Shown here piece after piece: positions 8,205 to 18,148 of a stretch of DNA of 64,000 nt (positions are counted from its first letter, which is position 1; each line of letters begins with the position of its first letter). The translations under genes were made by a program, and so were the position numbers. This DNA comes from Pleomorphomonas sp. T1.2MG-36 (GTDB lineage: Bacteria > Pseudomonadota > Alphaproteobacteria > Rhizobiales > Pleomorphomonadaceae). The DNA lies in the NCBI RefSeq assembly GCF_950100655.1, contig NZ_CATNLY010000023.1, positions 310,001-374,000 of the forward strand, read 5' to 3'. A model generated the notes under the pieces. That model was not told the DNA's origin and did no database searches. It saw only the letters and a list, made by a program, of their open reading frames with translations.

Positions 8205-9422
8205 TCAGCCAAGCAGCGCCACCACGATGCCCACTACGGCGGACAGGGCAACGACGCTCCATGGCGGAGCCTTCCAGACCATGAGAGCCACGAAGCCCGC
8301 AGTCGCCAAGGCAAAGTCGCGCAGATCGGTTACCGCGCTGGTGAAGACCGGAGAATACAGGGCCGCGCCGAGAATCCCCACCACGGCCGCGTTGGCGCCC
8401 CGCATCAACGACTGGGCGACGGGCTTGGCGCGGAACCGGTCCCAGAACGGCAGAACGCCGACAAGCACCAGAAAACCGGGAAGAAAGACCGCCAGCAAGG
8501 CAATGGTCGCGCCGAGAAAGCCATTCGGCTCCGGCCCCAGGATCGCGCCGAGATAGGCGGCAAAGGTGAAGAGCGGCCCCGGAACGGCCTGAGCCGCACC
8601 GTAGCCGGCCAGAAAGGCGTCCGGCGTCACCCAACCGCTTCGCACGACTTCGGCATCGAGAAGCGGCAACACCACGTGGCCACCGCCGAACACCAGCGCG
8701 CCTGCCCGATAGAAGCTGTCGATCACCGCGAGCGTCTGCGAATGACCGGCCAGCAATGGTAGCACGGCCAGCAAAGCGACAAAGGACAGGATGGCGCCGC
8801 CGGCCATAGGACGCGACACCGATACGGCAAGACGGCCGCCGGTGGGCTTGGTCTCACCCTGCCCCAAGGCCAGCCCGACCACCGCCCCCATGACGATCGC
8901 CGCCAGCATGCCGCCGCTGCCCGGCACCCAGGCCAACAACGCAACAGCGGCCACGGCGATCGCCGAGCGGCCACGGTCGGGACACAGATTTCTGGCCATG
9001 CCCCACACCGCCTGGGCCACGATGGCGACGGCAACGATCTTGAGGCCGTGCAGAGCGCCGCCACCCACCGTCCCACCGATCGCCGGGGCGAGCAGAGCGA
9101 ACGCCGTCAGGATCAGGGCCGAAGGCAAGGTGAAGGCCAGAAAGGCCGAGAACGCGCCGAGCCAGCCGGCCCGCATCATGCCGAGAGCAAAGCCGACCTG
9201 GCTGGAGGCAGGACCGGGCAGAAACTGGCAAAGCGCCACCAGATCGGCATAGGCGTGATCATCGAGCCAGCGCCGACGAACCACCAGCTCGTCCCGAAAA
9301 TATCCCAGATGGGCGATCGGGCCGCCGAAGGAGGTCAGGCCGAGTTTGAGAAAGGCGAAGAAGACTTCCGACGGCCTCCCACGCGGCACATCTCCATCAG
9401 AACCGGCAGCCTGCTCCGTCAT
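8205..9422 (-). CDS. chrA: Chromate transporter, two-domain ChrA family
   Basis: 405 residues from the preferred ATG at 9422, which has GAGGGGG nine bases upstream; in-frame ATGs at 9428 and 9440 are alternatives. Two homologous halves of about 190 residues each carry the family motifs: FLKLGLTSFGGPIAHLGYF and LCQFLPGPASSQVGF in the first half, and AGALVFGGGHVVLPLLDAE and GAAQAVPGPLFTFA in the second. The bidomain CHR family exports chromate, apparently using proton motive force, in characterised members. No chrB regulator is adjacent; the gene appears to be single. Confidence 0.93.
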   Translation of the reverse strand: MTEQAAGSDGDVPRGRPSEVFFAFLKLGLTSFGGPIAHLGYFRDELVVRRRWLDDHAYADLVALCQFLPGPASSQVGFALGMMRAGWLGAFSAFLAFTLPSALILTAFALLAPAIGGTVGGGALHGLKIVAVAIVAQAVWGMARNLCPDRGRSAIAVAAVALLAWVPGSGGMLAAIVMGAVVGLALGQGETKPTGGRLAVSVSRPMAGGAILSFVALLAVLPLLAGHSQTLAVIDSFYRAGALVFGGGHVVLPLLDAEVVRSGWVTPDAFLAGYGAAQAVPGPLFTFAAYLGAILGPEPNGFLGATIALLAVFLPGFLVLVGVLPFWDRFRAKPVAQSLMRGANAAVVGILGAALYSPVFTSAVTDLRDFALATAGFVALMVWKAPPWSVVALSAVVGIVVALLG

Positions 9423-9562
9423 CGCCATTCGCCCCCTCATGTCGGCATAGTGTCATGGTGACGGGGGATGACAAGTTCATGACAGCGGCCAGCAGGGCGA
9501 ATGCGCTCTGAATGACGGAGATGACCGACAGCGCCAGTTTGCGGCTCTCCGATCTTCCGCGA

Positions 9563-9596
9563 GAGACTGACGATTGCCGAGGCAATCGCCAGTCTC
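9563..9596. repeat. Long inverted repeat, possible terminator of the flotillin operon
   Basis: Sixteen bases, GAGACTGACGATTGCC at 9563-9578, pair with GGCAATCGCCAGTCTC at 9581-9596, with one A-C mismatch and a two-base gap. It lies about 70 bases beyond the stop of the flotillin gene and upstream of chrA. There is no run of T on either side, so classical intrinsic termination is doubtful. It could stabilise the 3' end of the flotillin message. Confidence 0.5.
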
Positions 9597-9668
9597 AACG
9601 CGGCAATGTCACTCATTCCGGATTGCAGTCGCAAGCGGCACGGGGCCGCTTACACCCGTCGCTCCGGC

Positions 9669-11363
9669 TCAGGACCTCGGCTTCGCGGCCGCCTCGGGCC
9701 TCAGGGCTTTATCGACCGAAGCCTCAAGGGAAGCGGCGAGCAAGGCCTGTGTGGGGTCGGCGCCCTTGAAACCGGCCTGAGCCAGGATCTCGTCCAGGAT
9801 CGGCTTCTGCGCGGTGAAGCTCAGCAACTGACCGGCCAGGTCGTTCATCGGGTTGCCCCCCTGATCGCCGGGCCTGCCCCCGAGTGCGCCGGACAACCCG
9901 CCGGTGCTGAAGATCCTGATGTCGGAGATCTTCTCGATCGGCTTCATTGCCTCGGCAAGGGCCTGCGGGATGATCTCGACCCTTGCCTTCGCCAACTCGA
10001 AGTCGATGATGCTGGCGGCAAGCGCGTTGCGGGCCTCATTCTTGGCCCGCTCCGCCCGCGCCTCGGCCTCGCCGAGCTCGATGACGCCGGCAGCGCGAAC
10101 CTTGGCGGCCTCGGCCTCGGCGTTGGCCTGGATGTTCAAGGCAGCGGCAAGGTTCTCCGCAGCCTCTCGCTCGGCCTCGGCCTTCACGGTGATGGCCGTC
10201 GCCGCCTGCTCAGCCTCCTGGCGGGCGGCGATCACGGCAATGCGCTTGGCGCGTTCGGCGATCTCCACCTCCCGCGCGGTCACCACCTGCTCCTCCGCCG
10301 TGATGGCGCCGGCCTTGGCCTCGTCGGCCCTGGCGCGCGCGGCCTGCTCTTCCTCGGTTTTCTGGGCAACGGCAATGGCGGCTTCGATGCGCGCGGTCTC
10401 GGTGACCTTGCGAGCCTCCGCCTCACGCTCGGCAATGCCGCGCTCGGCCACGATGCGGGCGGATTCGCGCGCCTGACGCGCTTCGGCGTCGCGCTCGGCA
10501 ATGCCGCGCTCGGTGTCGAGACGGGCCGTCTCCTCGGCAAGACGCGCCAGCTGTTCGGCCTTGGCCGCCTCGGCCCGCGTCTCGGCGGTCTTGTTGGCGA
10601 TGTCGCGTTCCTGCGTCAGCTCGGCGTCGCGCTGCTCGCGTTCGATGGTCAGTCGCCTCAGGGAGGCCTCACGATCCTTGGTCGCGATTTCGACCTCGTT
10701 GTCACGAACGATCTGGTTGCGCTCGCGCTTGCGCTCCTCGGTGATCTTGGTGAGGGCGGTCAGGCCCTCCGCGTCGAAGGTGTTGTTGGGATTGAAATGT
10801 TTGATGTCAGTCTGGTCGAGCCTCGTCAGCGAGACCGACTCCAGCTCCAGGCCGTTCGACTGGAGATCGTGGGCGACTGCGGCCTGCACCGACTTCACGA
10901 ATTCGGCGCGCTGCTCCTGCAGGTCGCGCAAGGTCATGGTGGCGGCCACCGAGCGCAGACCGTCGACGAACTTGGCCTCGACCAGCGCCTTGAGGGCGTC
11001 GGCATCGTTGGTGCGGTCGCCGAGGGTTTGCGCCGCCAGGGCGATGTTTTCGAAGTCCGGCTTCACGCGGACATAGAACTCGGCGGTTATGTCGGCCCGC
11101 ATGCGGTCCTTGGTGATCAGGGACTCGTTCTCGGCGCGCTTCACCTCAAGCCGCAACGTGCTGAGCGACACCCAGGAATACGAATGGAAGACCGGCAGGA
11201 TGATGGCGCCGCCATCGAGCACGACCTTCTTGCCGCCGAAGCCGGTCCGCACATAGGCCTTGTCCCGCGTCGACCTGATATAGAGCGACGAAATGATGAT
11301 ACCGATGACGGCAACCGCCATGACGATGACGCCGGCGATGATGCCGAGAGAAATGAACTCCAT
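9669..11363 (-). CDS. yqiK: Flotillin-like SPFH membrane scaffold protein
   Basis: 564 residues. One N-terminal membrane helix (about residues 5-28) is followed by an SPFH/PHB domain (about 40-220), then a very long Ala/Glu/Arg-rich coiled coil (about 225-460) with repeated motifs such as ERGIAERDAEARQ and ERGIAEREAEARK, and a looser Gly-rich tail. This is the architecture of YqiK/flotillin, which oligomerises on the inner membrane and marks ordered lipid domains. It is the third gene of an operon with pspA and yqiJ; its ATG at 11363 follows the yqiJ stop by two bases. Linked PspA suggests a role in keeping membrane integrity under stress. Confidence 0.93.
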   Translation of the reverse strand: MEFISLGIIAGVIVMAVAVIGIIISSLYIRSTRDKAYVRTGFGGKKVVLDGGAIILPVFHSYSWVSLSTLRLEVKRAENESLITKDRMRADITAEFYVRVKPDFENIALAAQTLGDRTNDADALKALVEAKFVDGLRSVAATMTLRDLQEQRAEFVKSVQAAVAHDLQSNGLELESVSLTRLDQTDIKHFNPNNTFDAEGLTALTKITEERKRERNQIVRDNEVEIATKDREASLRRLTIEREQRDAELTQERDIANKTAETRAEAAKAEQLARLAEETARLDTERGIAERDAEARQARESARIVAERGIAEREAEARKVTETARIEAAIAVAQKTEEEQAARARADEAKAGAITAEEQVVTAREVEIAERAKRIAVIAARQEAEQAATAITVKAEAEREAAENLAAALNIQANAEAEAAKVRAAGVIELGEAEARAERAKNEARNALAASIIDFELAKARVEIIPQALAEAMKPIEKISDIRIFSTGGLSGALGGRPGDQGGNPMNDLAGQLLSFTAQKPILDEILAQAGFKGADPTQALLAASLEASVDKALRPEAAAKPRS

Positions 11364-11365
11364 AG

Positions 11366-12016
11366 TCAGCCCCTCTTGATATCCACGTCGCCGAGTTCCT
11401 GTGGCGCCGGAATGGCCTGAAAGAGACCGTCAGAACCGTCAACGACGATGACGAGCGTTCCGGTCTCGATAACGTATCCCGGCGCGGCCTGGGCCCGCAG
11501 GGTGTGAATGTTGTCGTGTACGTCCTTCACGCGCACGATCCCGGGATTTCCCTGGTCGAGCGGTCCGATCGTGACCGTGCCCACAAGACCGATGAAGCCG
11601 GCTTCGCTGAGGACGGACGTCTCGTCGCGCGGCATGATCCGGGCGATGCCGCGGCTGAGCCATCGCGTGGCCGGAACGGCCAAGACCAGCGCCACCGAAC
11701 CGGCCGCCAATGAGGGCAGCGGCGAAAGCATGCTGGAGGCCATCGCCTGAAGGGCGAACCCCAACACCGCAAAAGCCGAGAGCAGCAGGACCGCTAGAAC
11801 CAGGATCGGCACTCCGCCCGCATTGAGCCACGACATCCAGGCGCCAAGCAGCCCGGCGTCATGGTCGCCGAGGCCGTGATAGCCGAGGCCGTCATCCAGC
11901 AATCCGGAAGCGGAAACGCCCAGAAGCAGGGACACGAGCTCGACAAGCCCAAGGCCGGCCACCACCAGAAGCGCCACCCAGAAGAGTTCCGTTCCGGGCT
12001 GGATGAACGAGTCCAT
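11366..12016 (-). CDS. yqiJ: YqiJ-like (NfeD-related) membrane protein with OB fold
   Basis: 216 residues. Two to three hydrophobic segments lie near residues 12-35, 65-95 and 100-118, followed by a C-terminal beta-rich OB-type domain from about residue 140 (GFIGLVGTVTIGPLDQGNPG). YqiJ/NfeD proteins are standard partners of SPFH proteins and probably help assemble or regulate the flotillin scaffold. It starts inside the stop of pspA (TGATG) and ends two bases before yqiK, so the three proteins should be made together. Confidence 0.85.
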   Translation of the reverse strand: MDSFIQPGTELFWVALLVVAGLGLVELVSLLLGVSASGLLDDGLGYHGLGDHDAGLLGAWMSWLNAGGVPILVLAVLLLSAFAVLGFALQAMASSMLSPLPSLAAGSVALVLAVPATRWLSRGIARIMPRDETSVLSEAGFIGLVGTVTIGPLDQGNPGIVRVKDVHDNIHTLRAQAAPGYVIETGTLVIVVDGSDGLFQAIPAPQELGDVDIKRG

Positions 12017-12660
12017 CAGCGCTGCCCCTCGCGAAACACCTTGAGACGCGCCTCGATGGCATCCTCGCGCTGCATCTTGCCCAGTTCCTCGATCTCCGCC
12101 GTGCCCTGGATCGGCGGCCTGGCGGGAACGCCGGTCACCCTCTCGACCGCCGAGAGGGCCGCCGCAAGTCGCTGATCGTTGCGCTGCGACGGCGTCGCGG
12201 CCTGGACGGCCGTCCGCTCGGCGCGTTCGGCATCCTCGAGGCGCTTCTTGGCGTCGGAGCGAGCCGAGGCAATGCTGCGCAACGTGGCCTCGGCCTCGGC
12301 AATCTCGCTGGCATTCTCGGCGATCGCCTTGTCGATGGCGTTACGCTGAGCCTCGAGGTCGATCTGCACGCCGGTCGCCACGCGAGCGAGATCCTCACGC
12401 CCCTTGGCAAGGCCGGTCTTGATCTTCTCGTCGAGGTCGCGGATCTCGGCATCGAGATCCTCGGCCTTGGCCTTCAGGCGATGCCCCGACGCAATCGCGA
12501 CGCCCAGCACGGCGCGCGCCTCGTCGGTAATCTTGTCGATCTCCCTCAGGGCCTGCTGGGCCACGGCGATCGGGTTGGAGCTTTCCGCCGCGTCGACCGC
12601 GTTGTTGACCACACCGGCGATGACGCGCCCGAGACGGGCCAGAATACCTTCGTTGGACAT
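12016..12660 (-). CDS. pspA: PspA/IM30-family membrane-stress protein
   Basis: 214 residues counted from the internal ATG at 12660, which has its own AAAGAGA ribosome site. The protein is almost all helical, with a PspA-type N-terminus (MSNEGILARLGRVIAGVVNN) and the motif NPIAVAQQALREI, then a long coiled coil. The family binds stressed membranes and forms ESCRT-III-like assemblies; YjfJ-type members accompany flotillin and YqiJ, as here. The reading frame is open another 155 codons upstream without a stop, and that part resembles a TnpB N-terminus, so a longer fused product is possible. I chose 12660 because of the ribosome site and because homology to PspA begins there. Confidence 0.85.
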   Translation of the reverse strand: MSNEGILARLGRVIAGVVNNAVDAAESSNPIAVAQQALREIDKITDEARAVLGVAIASGHRLKAKAEDLDAEIRDLDEKIKTGLAKGREDLARVATGVQIDLEAQRNAIDKAIAENASEIAEAEATLRSIASARSDAKKRLEDAERAERTAVQAATPSQRNDQRLAAALSAVERVTGVPARPPIQGTAEIEELGKMQREDAIEARLKVFREGQR

Positions 12661-13125
12661 CGTGATCTCTTTCTGGAGTTGAGGGCTGGTCTGGACTCCG
12701 ACGAGGACGCTGATCAGCCTTTCACCAAAGCTGAGCCGCGCCTCCGCGAAATCGCTCCAACCATTGCGATAGCCATCCACAGAATAGGGAACAACAACCC
12801 GGCCACTGATCGTGGCGATGCTTAGGCTGTCCGGGCCCTTCAGCGAAAACAGTTTGGAATCGAGGGGAATATCGTCGATCGAGACCGCGGCGTTACGCCG
12901 GCTCCGATCACGCAGCGCCAAGGTGACCATGCGCGAGGGCAAGCCAGTCCTGGAGCGGATTTCCTCGTAAGCCTCTTCATGGAGTGCAACCAGATTCGCG
13001 CCTTTGGTTCCGTCGAGGATTTCCATCGCCCGGCGATAAGCGTCGAGCGTTCCAAGAAGCGCTTCAAGGCTTTCCGACGACGGCGACAGCGTGAGAACCA
13101 TCGCAAATTGTGGTTTGTCGACCAT
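12661..13125 (-). pseudogene. N-terminal fragment of a TnpB-family (IS200/IS605, IS1341-type) protein, in frame with pspA
   Basis: About 155 codons from ATG 13125 (or 13101). The order of motifs matches the N-terminal region of TnpB nucleases: a lead strand MVLTLSPSSESLEALLGTL, the LH-x4-Y-x2-IR-x2-TGLPSRM helix pair at about residues 48-67, then DSKLFSLKGPDSLSIATISG followed by RVVVPYSVDGYRN at about 89-121. In intact TnpB a RuvC nuclease and zinc finger follow over some 250 residues; none of this remains. Instead the frame runs straight into the pspA leader and start. I read it as the remnant of an insertion whose 3' part was lost. It could still be translated as an N-terminal extension of PspA. 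Confidence 0.65.
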
Positions 13126-13261
13126 GCACGATCAGATAAGTCACTTCTTTGGTGCTTTCAAGGTTGCACAACCACCCCTTCGACCAAAGGTTGAGACTCC
13201 CTGTCTCAAAAGACAAGGGCATGACAAGACGGGCGTTCGATGCTTTCCAACTGCGCTCGGT

Positions 13262-14518
13262 CTATCGATGCTTGCCGAGTTGCATGGCCTCGAGCGTGGC
13301 GTCGCACAGGACCTGTGTGCCGGCTATCGCCTGGTGCGGCTCGACATACTCGGCCTCATTGTGGCTGAGGCCATTGCGACAGGGCACGAAGATCATTGCC
13401 GCCGGGCCGAGACGCGCCATGAAGAGCGCGTCATGGAAGGCGCCGGAGAACATGCGGCGCGTTGGAAAGCCACGCTTCTCCGCAACGCTTTGGATGATGC
13501 CGGTCAGCCGATCGTCAAAATGGGCCGGCGCCACGTCCATGCTGCGACGCAAGGACACCCGGCAGCCCCCGCTCGCGGCCGTCTCGGCGGCCAGGGCGCC
13601 AATCTCGGCCTCCAGGCGATCGATTTCACCGCCGTTCGGATGGCGGAGATCGATGGAAAACGTCACTTCGCCGGGAATGACGTTGACGGCGCCGGGCACA
13701 AGGGTCAGGCGGCCGACGGTGAGGCGCGCGTCCGAGTCGGACGGCATGACGGTTGCCTGCAACCGGGCGATGATGGCTGCCGCCACCGCCATGGCGTCGC
13801 GGCGATCGGCAAGCGGCGTCGTACCGGCGTGCGCCACCTGTCCCTCGATCACAACCTCCAGCCAGCGCGTGCCCTGGATGCCTTCGACGACGCCGATCAG
13901 CGCACCCTGGCGTTCGAGCAAGGGGCCTTGCTCGATGTGCAACTCGATATAGCCGGCGGCCGGAAGGCCAAGCGGCCGCTCGATCGCTTCCGGCAGAGCC
14001 GCCAGCGTCGCGGCCAGTTCGTCGGCAAGGCGGATGCCATTGCCATCCACCGTGTCTTGCCAGCCGTCCGGAAAGACGCCGGTCGCATGGACCTGCGAGC
14101 CAAAGGCGCCGGGCGAGAAGCGGCTGCCCTCCTCATTGGTCCAGGCCACCAGTTCGACCGCGCTGGCGGTGACGATGCCGTTGTCCTCCAGCGTTTCCAA
14201 GACTTCCAGCGCCGCGAGCGTGCCGAGCGCGCCATCGTAGCGTCCGCCGGTCGGCTGACTGTCGAGATGGCTGCCGATCATAAAGGGAGGACGGTCATTG
14301 TCGGCACCGGAGCGCCGCAGGAACAGGTTGGCGGCCGCATCCTGGAAAACCGAAAAGCCGCGCGCCGCACCGAGACGGGCCAGCAGCGCCCGCGCCGCCC
14401 GGTCCTCGACACTAAGTGCCGGCCGGTTGACGCCACCTGCCGGCGTGCCGCCGATCGCCGCGAAGGCGTCGAGCCGGGCGAGCAGGCGGCCGCCATCGAT
14501 CGTGGGGCCGAGGGTCAT
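13262..14518 (-). CDS. M20-family Zn-dependent amidohydrolase (N-carbamoyl-amino-acid hydrolase/allantoate amidohydrolase type)
   Basis: 418 residues from ATG 14518, which overlaps the stop of the BtpA gene (ATGA). Metal-binding motifs are GSHLDSQPTGGRYDGALG and the catalytic WTNEEGSRF, with the dimerisation-domain motif HAGTTPLADRRDA and a late GLSHNEAE histidine. This subfamily cleaves carbamoyl or amide bonds of small N-carbamoyl amino acids, allantoate or ureidopropionate. It ends a nine-gene catabolic operon, so it probably acts on an amide-bearing intermediate there; the exact substrate is unknown. The following 136 bases carry a weak GAGAC/GTCTC hairpin. Confidence 0.85.
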   Translation of the reverse strand: MTLGPTIDGGRLLARLDAFAAIGGTPAGGVNRPALSVEDRAARALLARLGAARGFSVFQDAAANLFLRRSGADNDRPPFMIGSHLDSQPTGGRYDGALGTLAALEVLETLEDNGIVTASAVELVAWTNEEGSRFSPGAFGSQVHATGVFPDGWQDTVDGNGIRLADELAATLAALPEAIERPLGLPAAGYIELHIEQGPLLERQGALIGVVEGIQGTRWLEVVIEGQVAHAGTTPLADRRDAMAVAAAIIARLQATVMPSDSDARLTVGRLTLVPGAVNVIPGEVTFSIDLRHPNGGEIDRLEAEIGALAAETAASGGCRVSLRRSMDVAPAHFDDRLTGIIQSVAEKRGFPTRRMFSGAFHDALFMARLGPAAMIFVPCRNGLSHNEAEYVEPHQAIAGTQVLCDATLEAMQLGKHR

Positions 14519-15353
14519 GGGCGCAGCCCGGCCATGAACGCCTTGACGCGATCGGGATCGACCGTGTTCCACCAGACCCCGTCATGCTTGAGAGCGCTGG
14601 CGACGATAACGCCGTCGACGATGCCGAGAATGTCGCGCGCGTTGTTCGGCGTGACGCCACTCCCCACCAGCGTCGGCAGATGCGACGCCTCCTTGATCAG
14701 CCGGATATAGCCGAGGTCGGCGGCGTGCCCGGTCCGCTGGCCGGTGGCGATCACGGCGTCGGCGTCGAAGAAGACGAGATCACGCACCAGTTCCTCGACC
14801 GGCCGGTCGGCGACGATGGCGTGTGCCCCATGCTTGACGTGAGCGTCGGCGAAGATGCGAATGCCGTTCGCCCGGAGACGGGCGCGATAGCGCATGGCGC
14901 GCGCCGCCTCGCCTTCCATGAAGCCTTCGTTGGCGACATAGGCGTTGGCCCACTGGTTGACGCGGATGAAGCCGGCGCCGGACGCGCTCGCCACGGCAAG
15001 CGCCGGCAGGGCGGCGTTGGCCAGCACGTTGATGCCGATGGGACGACCGAGCTCGCGGCGGATGCGGTCGGCGACCACGGCCATGTGGGCGGCCGTCTCG
15101 GGACCGATATCGTCGGGCTTGGAAAATGGCACGTCGCCGTGGTTCTCGACGATGACGCCATCGCAACCGCCGGCGAGATAGGCGCGAGCGTCAGTGAGAC
15201 CGCGCTGATAGATGTCCTCGACGGGTTCGCCGTCGTGGCGCGGCGCGCCGGGCAACGGCGCCAGGTGGACCACGCCGATCACGACCTTGGTGCGGCCGAA
15301 CAGATGCTGCAGGGCGTCGCCGGCCGTCTGGCCAACCGGTTTTGCGGCTTCGG

Positions 15354-15357
<4 letters not shown>
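14515..15357 (-). CDS. BtpA/SgcQ-family TIM-barrel protein
   Basis: 280 residues, start ATG 15357 overlapping the kinase stop by four bases. Clear BtpA-family landmarks are VIGVVHLAPLPGAPRH at the first strand, GVIVENHGDVPF, GINVLANAALPALAVA, FIRVNQWANA and the late phosphate-site-like LPTLVGSGVTPNNA. SgcQ in E. coli lies in a carbohydrate operon and is a predicted nucleoside-phosphorylase or aldolase-like TIM barrel; no member has a firmly assigned reaction that I know. Its position after a PfkB kinase suggests it acts on a phosphorylated sugar made by that kinase. Confidence 0.88.
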
Positions 15358-16250
<893 letters not shown>

Positions 16251-16253
16251 CGC

Positions 16254-17021
16254 TCAGTCCCGTCCGGTCGCCCAGGCCAGCATCTGCTCGAACAGCGTCT
16301 TGTAGCCCTTCCAGGCGACGAAATCGGGCGACAGCCAGTGCGGCCCGACGTCGGACGTCCAGGCGACCGTGCGCCCCTTGCCGTAGGTGCCGGTGACGAG
16401 CAGCGGCAGGGAGCCGTATTCGGACGATACGGTCGCGAGCACCTCGGCGCCCGGCTTGACCTCGACCTCGTTGAACCCGAGGAGCACCGGCCAATCCTTG
16501 CCGATACCCTTGAGGATCGGATGATCGGGCTTGCCGGTGATCTCGGCGGTAAACCCTTCAGGCACCTCGACGCGGTCGTCATAGGGAAGGCAGGCGACCG
16601 GCAGCACCTCCTCGACGGCGGTCTTGCGGTAGCGAGCGCCACCGTTGATGCCCTGGAAGGAGTAGTAACCGCCGAACATCAGCAGGCCGCCACCGCTCCG
16701 AACGTACTCGCGGATCAGCTTCAGCCGGTTGGGCGTGGTCTGCGACTTGATCCAGGTATCGGGATGCAGCAGCAGCGTGTTGGCGCCGATGTCGGAGAGC
16801 ACCACCGCGTCATAGGCCGATAGCGCATCCATGCTCTGCGGAAAGTCGCGCTGCGCCTCGTGCGAGGGCATGAAGGTGACATCGAAAGGCCCGCCCTTCA
16901 GCGCCTTCAGGAGTTCGTCGGCGCCGGTATGATAGGTGACGGTGGCGAACTGGTCGAACCCCTTGATGTGGGTGGCCGTAGAAACCCAGGATTCGCCGGC
17001 CAGCAGGATTTTCTTGGTCAT
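16254..17021 (-). CDS. Glutamine-amidotransferase-like (ThuA/DUF4159-type) cytoplasmic protein
   Basis: 255 residues with a flavodoxin-like class I amidotransferase fold: KILLAGESWVSTATHIKGFD at the start, then YDAVVLSDIGANTLLL, REYVRSGGGLLMFGGYYSFQ and a late GTYGKGRTVAWTSDVGPHW. The nucleophile elbow has no cysteine (GGLLMFGGYYS), so glutaminase activity is not expected. Related proteins occur beside ABC sugar importers in Rhizobiales and enterobacteria, with unknown role. It lies 36 bases downstream of the phosphotriesterase-like gene in the same operon. Confidence 0.75.
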   Translation of the reverse strand: MTKKILLAGESWVSTATHIKGFDQFATVTYHTGADELLKALKGGPFDVTFMPSHEAQRDFPQSMDALSAYDAVVLSDIGANTLLLHPDTWIKSQTTPNRLKLIREYVRSGGGLLMFGGYYSFQGINGGARYRKTAVEEVLPVACLPYDDRVEVPEGFTAEITGKPDHPILKGIGKDWPVLLGFNEVEVKPGAEVLATVSSEYGSLPLLVTGTYGKGRTVAWTSDVGPHWLSPDFVAWKGYKTLFEQMLAWATGRD

Positions 17022-17057
17022 TTTGCTTTCCTTGCCCGTGTGGCTTGTGACCGCCGT

Positions 17058-18146
17058 TCAGGCGGAGAACACCGATTTGGGATTGTCCGTGAGCATGCGC
17101 CGGATCACCGACTCGTCGAGGCCGTGACGCTTGAGGCGTGGCACGAAATGGCGCAGCACGTGAGCGTAGCCGAAGCCGCCGTAGCGGGTCAGCATCATTT
17201 TGAGGAAGACGTCCTGCGACATCAGGATGCGGTCGGCATATCCCTTCTCGACCAGCGTCAGGATGCCGCGGGCATTGTCCTCGTCGGAGGGCGATTGGGC
17301 GTCCTGGTCGGCGTAGTAGTAGTCCATGCCGATCATGTCATATTCGATGAAGGCGCCACGGGCGGCGAGCGAGGTCTGGTAGGCCGTGTCGCTCCAGCTC
17401 GGATTCATGTGGCAGAGCACGGTATGGCTGAGATCGGCCCCCTCGGACTCCACCACGTCGAGCACCTCGTGGGCCAGGCGCTCCCAGCCGGGCAGATGAA
17501 TGGTCAGCGGCACGCCGGTGCGGGCGGAGGCTCGCGCGGCGCCCCTGAGCGAACGTCGTTCGGCCTCGGTGAAATCCTTCGAGACGCCAATCTCGCCGAT
17601 GATGCCGGCCATTACCGGTGGCTGCGTTTCACCGCCGCCGACGTCGTCGACGATGAACTGGGCAATGGCCTCGACGTCCATCGTCTTCATCCAGTCGGGA
17701 TGGCTGAATTCGAGATAGAAACCGGTCCCCATGACGATCTTGAGGCCGGAGAGGCGGGCGATGCGGGCAAGCGCCTCGGGGTCGCGACCAATCCCGATGG
17801 TGGTGGCGTCGACCACCGTGTTGCCGCCGAAGCTCCGGTAGCGCTCCAGCTCGCGCAGGGCGACGTCGGCATCGTCCAACGAGACGTTGTCGCGATTGAG
17901 ATAGGGGTTCATTCTGAGCTCGCCGATGATCTCGATGTTCACCGGCTGCTCGGACACGCGGCGCCCCTCGTCGTCGATGTCGCAAGGGCAGCGCCACGCC
18001 TTGCCACCGTCGAGCAGGATGTGCTCGTGCATCAGCGTGACGCCCATCTCCTCGACCGGAATGGGGCCGGTAACGGTCATCACCGTGCCCGATCGGACGC
18101 CGATGGGCGAACGCTCGCCCTTTTTGCCTGCGAACAGGTGCTCCAT
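17058..18146 (-). CDS. Phosphotriesterase-family metallohydrolase (probable lactonase or phosphoesterase)
   Basis: 362 residues from ATG 18146, which follows the permease stop by two bases. All binuclear-metal ligands of the family can be seen: HEH at residues 40-42 (LMHEHILLD), a bridging glutamate in GEIGVSKDFT, His in LTIHLPGW, His in VLCHMNPSW and the catalytic Asp in LMSQDVF. A glutamate in place of the carboxylated lysine is the pattern of PHP/lactonase-like members. In sugar operons such enzymes often open lactones. It probably processes a compound imported by the upstream ABC system; the substrate is not known. Confidence 0.88.
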   Translation of the reverse strand: MEHLFAGKKGERSPIGVRSGTVMTVTGPIPVEEMGVTLMHEHILLDGGKAWRCPCDIDDEGRRVSEQPVNIEIIGELRMNPYLNRDNVSLDDADVALRELERYRSFGGNTVVDATTIGIGRDPEALARIARLSGLKIVMGTGFYLEFSHPDWMKTMDVEAIAQFIVDDVGGGETQPPVMAGIIGEIGVSKDFTEAERRSLRGAARASARTGVPLTIHLPGWERLAHEVLDVVESEGADLSHTVLCHMNPSWSDTAYQTSLAARGAFIEYDMIGMDYYYADQDAQSPSDEDNARGILTLVEKGYADRILMSQDVFLKMMLTRYGGFGYAHVLRHFVPRLKRHGLDESVIRRMLTDNPKSVFSA

Positions 18147-18148
18147 GG

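Noticed and set aside
9606..11420. Open antisense frame of about 600 codons opposite the flotillin gene
   Set aside because: Mirror of the repetitive Ala/Glu coiled coil; low-complexity Gly/Leu/Arg product without recognisable domains.
13126..13261. Possible insertion-sequence end beside the TnpB fragment
   Set aside because: Only short GAGAC/GTCTC and TGTCT/AGACA repeats are seen; no target duplication or IS605-type end could be identified.
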